Origin: Anopheles merus
Lineage: Eukaryota; Arthropoda; Insecta; Diptera; Culicidae
DNA: 64,000 nucleotides
Direction of reading: 5' to 3'
NCBI RefSeq assembly: GCF_017562075.2
Contig: NC_054082.1
Coordinates: 7,074,050-7,138,049 of the forward strand
Part shown: positions 57,501 to 64,000 of the stretch, piece after piece
Layout: every line of letters starts with the position of its first letter
How positions within the stretch are numbered: the first letter of the stretch is position 1
Notes under the pieces: generated by a model
What the model was told of the DNA's origin: nothing
Databases searched by the model: none
Seen by the model: only the letters and a program-made list of their open reading frames with translations
Position numbers and translations under genes: made by a program

Positions 57501-60500
57501 AGTACATCCATAAAGACCTTCCGAAACTGGTTCAAAGCACACTCAAATCGTTAAACAAAGAAAGAAGAGCCAAGTGTGCCAGCTAGTCCACACTGTTACA
57601 CACATACACACGCGTTGGATTAGAACTGATTAAAGTGCCCGGGGTCCGTTCGGTTTTGCGACGCCGACCCTTCTGTGTGCGACCGTACCGTTGCGAGTGC
57701 CGTGACGAAGTGAGCGAACGTTCAAGTCACCGAGCTCCAACGACCCGCCGACTAGGCATAAGCTCACCTAGAAAAGGGGAAAATAGTTTGCGTGTTTTGG
57801 CAACGGCTTGGCCACCGAACGCCTTACCGAGAATCTAGCCACTACAGTGGTATGAAGAAAAAAAACCCACCAACAGCCCCTCGAAGGACGAACACCGATG
57901 TCTTAGATCGATGTAAAGCCCTCCTTCTGTAGTGGTGGCTCTCACTTTCGCCCTTCCAGGTTTAAATGGACTGCAAGACAAGGGGCCCGCACAAACACAC
58001 ACAAACAGAGCGAAATACATCAAGATGCTTAGCTTCGTGCACTCTTCCCCCCCCCCCTTCCCAGAGACCCTTCCAAGACCTTAAGCGTGTGCGAGCGGGA
58101 CCGAACGATCGCAAACCTGAAGCGCTTCGGGAGTGTATTTATAGTAAACAAATACTCGCCGAGCGCTCATCGACGCGTCGTAACCGTCGTAGCGAATTTG
58201 CAGCACCACTTCCCCCCGGCGGGTGGCCAGCATAATTATAAATACAATCTTGGCCTTCCACAGCGTGCTGATTCATCTGCTTCCCCATGGGGCGGGGAGT
58301 CGTCGGGGCAGGAGTTTTGAGGCCACCAAAGGTTCGGCCCGCGTAACGCGTGCGAGGGTTCACCTCCGGAGTACGTGAGAATGCGTTCTGGTTGTATTCG
58401 CGCCTGATGTACCCGTGGAAGGGAATCGTGGGGATAGAGCGGAAAGGTGTTGTTTTCGACTTGTTTCTTTCTTTTTTTTCTGTGCAACTCCAACAAGAAA
58501 GAAAAGACAGGCACACACAACGCCAGGAAGCCCTGCTTGCCGTAGAAAGCGCGTTCAAAAGCACGCTTGCACGCCCGCTTATCCACCGAACGGTGAGGGG
58601 TCGCCCCATTTTTGGGAACAATAAAAACTTTTAGTTTCTGGTAAACTTTCCTTTCCCAACACTACCCGGAGCGGAAATGTTTCAAATTTGCAAATCAGAA
58701 AATAAAACACCCAGACACGCTCCGCTTTCCACGATCAATCACCGATCTGTGTGTGTGTGTGTGTGTTCCAACGTGGAGGGTTCCAACGTTGACAGGGCGT
58801 CACTATTTTGGGGAACCCATTTCGGGGTGACATTTGCAATGCCCGTCACGACCCTTGAGCGATGTTTCGGCCGGTGACCGGAAACCGTCACGGAGTAGCA
58901 GTAGCAGCAGCAGTAGCGACCAAAGCACAAAGAAATGAGCCATCGTCATGCCCGGCAGGACACGGTGGCTCGATAATGACCGTCTTGGGAGCGTTACTCA
59001 CGTTTGCGCCTCCTCTGGCTGAAGTGGAAAGATATAAGTATCCTTTCACGAAAGCCCTGCACCCTGCTAGATGAAAGCGTGTGTGTGTGTGTGTGTTTGT
59101 CTGTGTTGGTCATCATGAAGCTTCAACACCCAGCTAATGCTTTGCCCTCTTACAGCAGGTTGTGTGAACGTGTCCCGCTTTGATTGTGTATGAAAAAGCA
59201 TATCTTATACCATTTCAACATGCGAATTTCGTCCAGGGTTTTACAGGTTGGTCTCTGCATCACGAAAACCATGAACCAAGCCCCCTTTTTTGCCCCCCTC
59301 CACCTTTCCTGCACACCGACAAATTACTGCACACTCGAACTTTAAAGGTTAATCTTTAGGTCGTACCAGTTGAATGGAGTGGTATGGAAGCTCCATACCG
59401 ACGCAGGAAACCGAACGCGCGCGGTACGCGATGATGAACACAGACCCTGTCGCGGATGGCGATTTATTTCACCGCGAATTTTATCTGTGTGTATGTGTAT
59501 GTGGGCTATTTTGGTTCAGCTTCAGTTTTATGACCCCCGGTGTTGTTTGTATGGACAGTTTTACGAGGCACCGTAGCGCCGCCGGACATACTGTGAGCCG
59601 TAACCGCCTTGGTCGAGTACTTTATGATCTTTGAGTTGCGCACCGTATTTTGCAGTGCACTGATTATCTTTCGATCGCAGAACAGAACAACACACACACA
59701 GACACACCGGGGTAGAAGAACCCTTTCCTAGAGGGTAGGGCAGTGATTGTTGGTTCCGTGTGGGAATGGGAGGAGAAAACAAAGCACATTGCGTGTGCCA
59801 TTGTGCCCGTATGCGAATGAATTATGAGTATGGGTGGAATGTGTGCAGAATAGTTTTGTTTAATTTTATGAATAAATGCAAACTGTTAATGCTTTCGCTT
59901 AAGGGCCTTTTTATTTTATGGCAAGACGGCTATTTGTGCCAAGTACTCTCGTAGTAAACTTATGCTAGGCAAAGGCAAAATAAGTAGTTGCTTGCAGTAG
60001 GGCAAGAACAATGAGGAAGGCGCAGCAAATACTGCGACAGGACTCTAAGACAGAGCGCATAATTTCGCAAATTATAACAAATATTTAATTGGTCGCCTGG
60101 AAAGAATAGTACTAAATAATCTTTGAGGTTCTTTAAGCTTGTCGACAACTTGAACGGTTGAATATCGACAGCACTTTTATAGTTGATGGCGTTTTACCTA
60201 AATATGCTTCGGACACATACCTTCAACCTATCCCACACTAATCGATGATACAAACAAAAGCACACAAATAACCAAAAACAATAAACTCATTCCAGAGAAC
60301 TCCCAACACACAACAAATCGACATAAAGCATTGTTTATGGCCGTTGCCATGATCGCTGTCAAATCGTGAAGCTCTCACACACCGACAGAAGCTTCAAACT
60401 ATTTCCTCCTCTCGCGCCGAACCCGAATTCGACAGTAAACTGCAACGATCGATGAACCAAGAAGTCCATTCCGTACGGCAATAAACCCGTCAATCAGCGG

Positions 60501-63500
60501 TAAAGAATCATTTGACACGAAACAGTGCTTCCACGTGGTGCAGTACGGCGGGCAGTGATGCTCGGGTCGGTTGGGAATAAAAATATCCGAAAAAATCGAC
60601 AAAACATCAGGCACCCCACAGCGGCTCGTTGTGCACGAGGATGGGCCTCGTTACCGCGCTAGGGCTTTTGAAATGCTCGCGGATGATACAAATACTAAAC
60701 AAATGGTGCATTGACAGTGGCAACAAACCAGCACGAGGCAGGGTTCCCCAAACAAAACACAATCGATTGTTTATAGAAACCATCAACCGAACATCGTAAT
60801 TTGCTGACCTTCGGCGCTGTTAATGGGAGAAAGGGAGGTGGGGAGGGGGTAATATGAACGACAAAATGTGTAATGATAGCTGTGCAATTACTGCACCAAT
60901 TTGTACACTACCGAAAAAATAAAAGTTCATCCACAATTCATCGTTATTATTAACCCCTTTTTGTTTGGGGCTGTGCCAGTGGCTTTGTTTACATTGCTTC
61001 ACGAAAGAGTCGGGCAACATTTTATCTAATTACACCATTTATCATCACTATGCACGCTGAGGGCAGTGAGTATATATGTGCTGTGTGTGTGTATGCTTGT
61101 CCCCAAAAATTATTACCCCTTCCCTCTCTGGTCGCATGTTGAAGAGCGAGAGAAAGAGAAAAAACCTAACACGGACCGAAAAAAATAATAATAAGCAAAT
61201 GAAACTCCACCAGATAACGCACGTATCTGCAGCACACTTACCACTGGTGCCGGTGGTTTTAATTGCCTTCGCTGACCGTGATTGGTGGACTGCTCACACG
61301 GAATCAGCCACGCAAGCGGTCCACCAGGGACAAAACAAACGAAACCGATGCGGAAAATAGGGTGAAGCGGCCAAGGGATGGAAAGGTCACGCTACATTCA
61401 AATTAAAATGGCTTCTTCTAACGATAGTCCGGCTCGAACATACGCTGATAATGAGTGCCAACAACCGTGGGGGGAGGGGGACCACGACTGCAGCCGCACT
61501 GGAAGGGTTTATAGCACCACCATCCCCCTCACCACCACGTGCGTTGATGGAGACGCCTGGTGGGTTGATCGAGCATCGAGACAGCATCGGCACTGGATCA
61601 ACAGTGTCAGCGTGAAGATGGTCCGCCCTGGATGGAGGGTAAAGTGCACAAGAGCAGGGATAGACATCCTTGGTGGGTTTAACATTTTAAATCAATCTTC
61701 GGTAAAAGCTACCGCGAAAATCAATCACCGTTCCAAGGCGAACTAACCTGTTGGAGTTTTAATACCATTAGAAAGCGACATTTGACATTTAATGCAATAA
61801 GCTTTGCTTTAATTGGATTTCTACGAGATTATAACGGGAAAATTCACATTTCTCTGCTGCATTCAATGCCCTCATGGTGCATTATTAATGGTTAATCCAT
61901 GCACAAGCTATGGTCGGAATACGAAAGCTTCCGCTTCATTCCAAACCTTGCAGCTGAACGAGCGTCAACCTTGCCCTTTTGCCGTGGTGTGTTTGTGTCG
62001 GTTTGACCGCACGACATTTGTGTGCAAAGGTAATCCTTTTCTTTTTGAAATAAAACTCGACCTGACAGCCGAACTTATCTCGCCTTCGTACGCGATTAAC
62101 AAATTGCACTTTCATCAACCCGCCGCTCGGGTAGCCCGCTGGCCAAGCTGACCCAATTTCGGCGCCCTGAACCTTTTCTTCCCCTCTTTAATCACGGTAG
62201 GGTATAATCGGCCGAGCGCAGCAGGAAGGGACCAAAGCGAGGAACCAGTCTTCAGCACAGTTCCGCTTTCGTGATTTCCGACTCGCCTTTCGCTTTCCCC
62301 ATGTTTGACCTATTTTTTTGCCCTCCCCACACCATACACTGTTCTTCACGCTGCGTTTGCGCGACCAGTAACGCAAAATTGTGCCATTCGTGCAGCAATA
62401 AGTTTTTTAATCATGTTTGCAAAATGCTACTCTCCATTATACAGGCCGGCGAAGGGAAAGAATAACAATTACTCCTTTGCTTTTAGTGTCGTGCAGGGTT
62501 AAAAAGCTTTCATAAATGCTAACTTTTTACGGCCACAAAACCCGTGCCCCTTTATGACCCGCTGATACAAGCGCCCATTTCCCGTTGCGCTATCTCAACA
62601 GCGCTCTAAATCACATTACCACCCAAAGCATTCACCGTTACGGCTGCTTCATGTGGGGTCGATTGATTTTCTACGCAAGTCGTGGGGCTTTTCTTTCTAA
62701 TCGCTCACCAGAAAGCAATTCCCTATTTGGTGGAAAGGTAACAGCGTTGGTTTCCTGTTAACAGTTCCTTCACTCAGTCCGCCGGGCTAATGACATCATA
62801 AGCACTATATGATTGCGATCCCAGAATGTGTCTCTTGAAAACCGCACCAACAATAGATGGGAGGGGGGCGCGAAGCGCGGAACAAAAACAAAAAAAGGCT
62901 CGCCCCACGGAACCGTCCTGTGCGATCTTTGTGCGTTCGCTCACCTTGAGCGGGCGGAAGTGCTGACCGACGTGGTGCGAGTACCTTAGAACGGTTAACC
63001 TTCTCCGAACCCGGCAAACGATGACGTCAAACGACCGTCCAGTTCGCATACCCGGAAGTGTCTTGCTGTTGCTGCGTAGCCATCGCGTACCAGGGGCAGC
63101 GCATGGAAGACGGGCAGTGAGGCACTTCAAAAGCATTGGGCCTCGCTAATGGGCTACAGAAAGGCTGTACGTATTATGAGGATGCAGGAAATAGGGAGGG
63201 AATGAACCCAATGAGACTGGATGGTAATATCTTGATGGAAAATTAGTGTAATTTACAAATGGAGAGACGTTGGGCTATTTCGAGCATTGGACACGGTAAA
63301 TGGAATGTGTGCTTGGAAATGATAATGCGATTATTACCTTCATAACGGCTTATGGCTTATCGTTCTGTTTGCATTTGAACTGTTTCGTGCGGCAGCCATA
63401 TTGCAGCATTCTGTCCGCGAGCTTTCGATTCGCTAAGCTTAACCTCAAAGCTTGCTATAATTGCTATAAAATTTGCGAGCAATGTTTTAGTACAGTGTTA

Positions 63501-63801
63501 GTATTTTTATAGCATTTGCCATAATTTTGTTATAAACCTAAAACATTACAGTTGCGTTAAGGGGGAAGTGGATTTTGAATTTAACATGGCAAACGGACGA
63601 ATATTTAAAAATTATATTATATTATTATCATATTATAAATAGTATGACATTTATCACAGAAAATTGTTAATCGAACAGATCAGAATGCAATTTTCTGTAC
63701 GATTTCTCTTTCTTTCAGCTGAAAAAATCAGGTACCAATACACGTTGATTCGAAAAAAAAACCTAACGGCATCAATCCGCTGCAGAGGCCGCCCATATTG
63801 C

Positions 63802-63850
<49 letters not shown>

Positions 63851-64000
63851 GTTCAATTATTTCTATTCGTCATCTTCTCTTCAAATGCGTTTGCTTTGCA
63901 CTTAGCAAGCAGCAGATACACTGTTTATAGTGAAACGTTTCGTTCGCTCGATCGTTCCCGTTGCGACCGTATTTCGCTGTACCACACACACACATACAGC
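57501..64000. other. Right-hand intergenic region, no gene recognised
   Basis: About 6.5 kb. TATA-like motifs occur near 58140 and 58235, with (GT)n near 58750 and 59080 and a (TTA)n tract near the end. ORFs here are short and without recognisable domains. Confidence 0.5.
63803..63850. repeat. (TTA)16 microsatellite
   Basis: Perfect trinucleotide tract; the poly-Ile ORF across it is an artefact. Confidence 0.95.

Noticed and set aside
63664..63930. Plus-strand ORF with poly-Ile
   Set aside because: Product of the (TTA)n microsatellite.

Overview
The window looks like mosquito nuclear DNA, most likely Anopheles (An. gambiae complex). The reasons are short GT-AG introns, GC-rich exons in AT/CA-rich intergenic DNA, a tRNA-derived SINE resembling Anopheles SINE200, abundant dinucleotide microsatellites, and insect orthologues of projectin (bent) and Greatwall. 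The species call is an inference, because no database could be searched. All genes I can support lie on the minus strand; long plus-strand ORFs over the exons are antisense shadows.

Layout. (1) 1-14375: the 5' three-fifths or less of the giant muscle protein projectin/twitchin (bt), reading from 14375 down and off the left edge. I could place 19 constitutive coding exons plus one alternative micro-exon, with splice phases that agree throughout, giving about 2,544 residues. The order is eight Ig domains, a PEVK-like spring with seven 19-residue repeats, an RRxS-rich linker, six more Ig domains, then Fn-Fn-Ig units of the core. Two 22-nt exons between Ig1 and Ig2 are frame-compatible only if exactly one is used. 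A probable non-coding first exon lies at about 18536-18767. (2) 24624-26733: a sodium:solute symporter (SLC5 family), with a probable non-coding first exon near 34811-35090. (3) 39113-41106: a second SLC5 paralogue with a glutamine-rich N-terminus. (4) 46083-48803: Greatwall kinase (gwl/MASTL), complete in five exons, with the split kinase domain diagnostic of the family. (5) 51678-57211: an unrecognised small type I membrane protein with two exon-encoded six-cysteine modules, spread over three exons.

Mobile DNA. A 1,089-bp hAT-like non-autonomous element (49005-50093) has perfect 8-bp target-site duplications and an internal ~40-bp minisatellite, and sits 200 bp upstream of the gwl start codon. 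A full tRNA-derived SINE and an oppositely oriented fragment lie in the 4.2-kb intron of the cysteine-rich gene.

The genes do not form an obvious pathway: projectin is sarcomeric, the two symporters are tandem-type paralogues, and Greatwall is a mitotic kinase. The remaining ~35 kb is intergenic or intronic sequence with microsatellites and a few candidate regulatory blocks.
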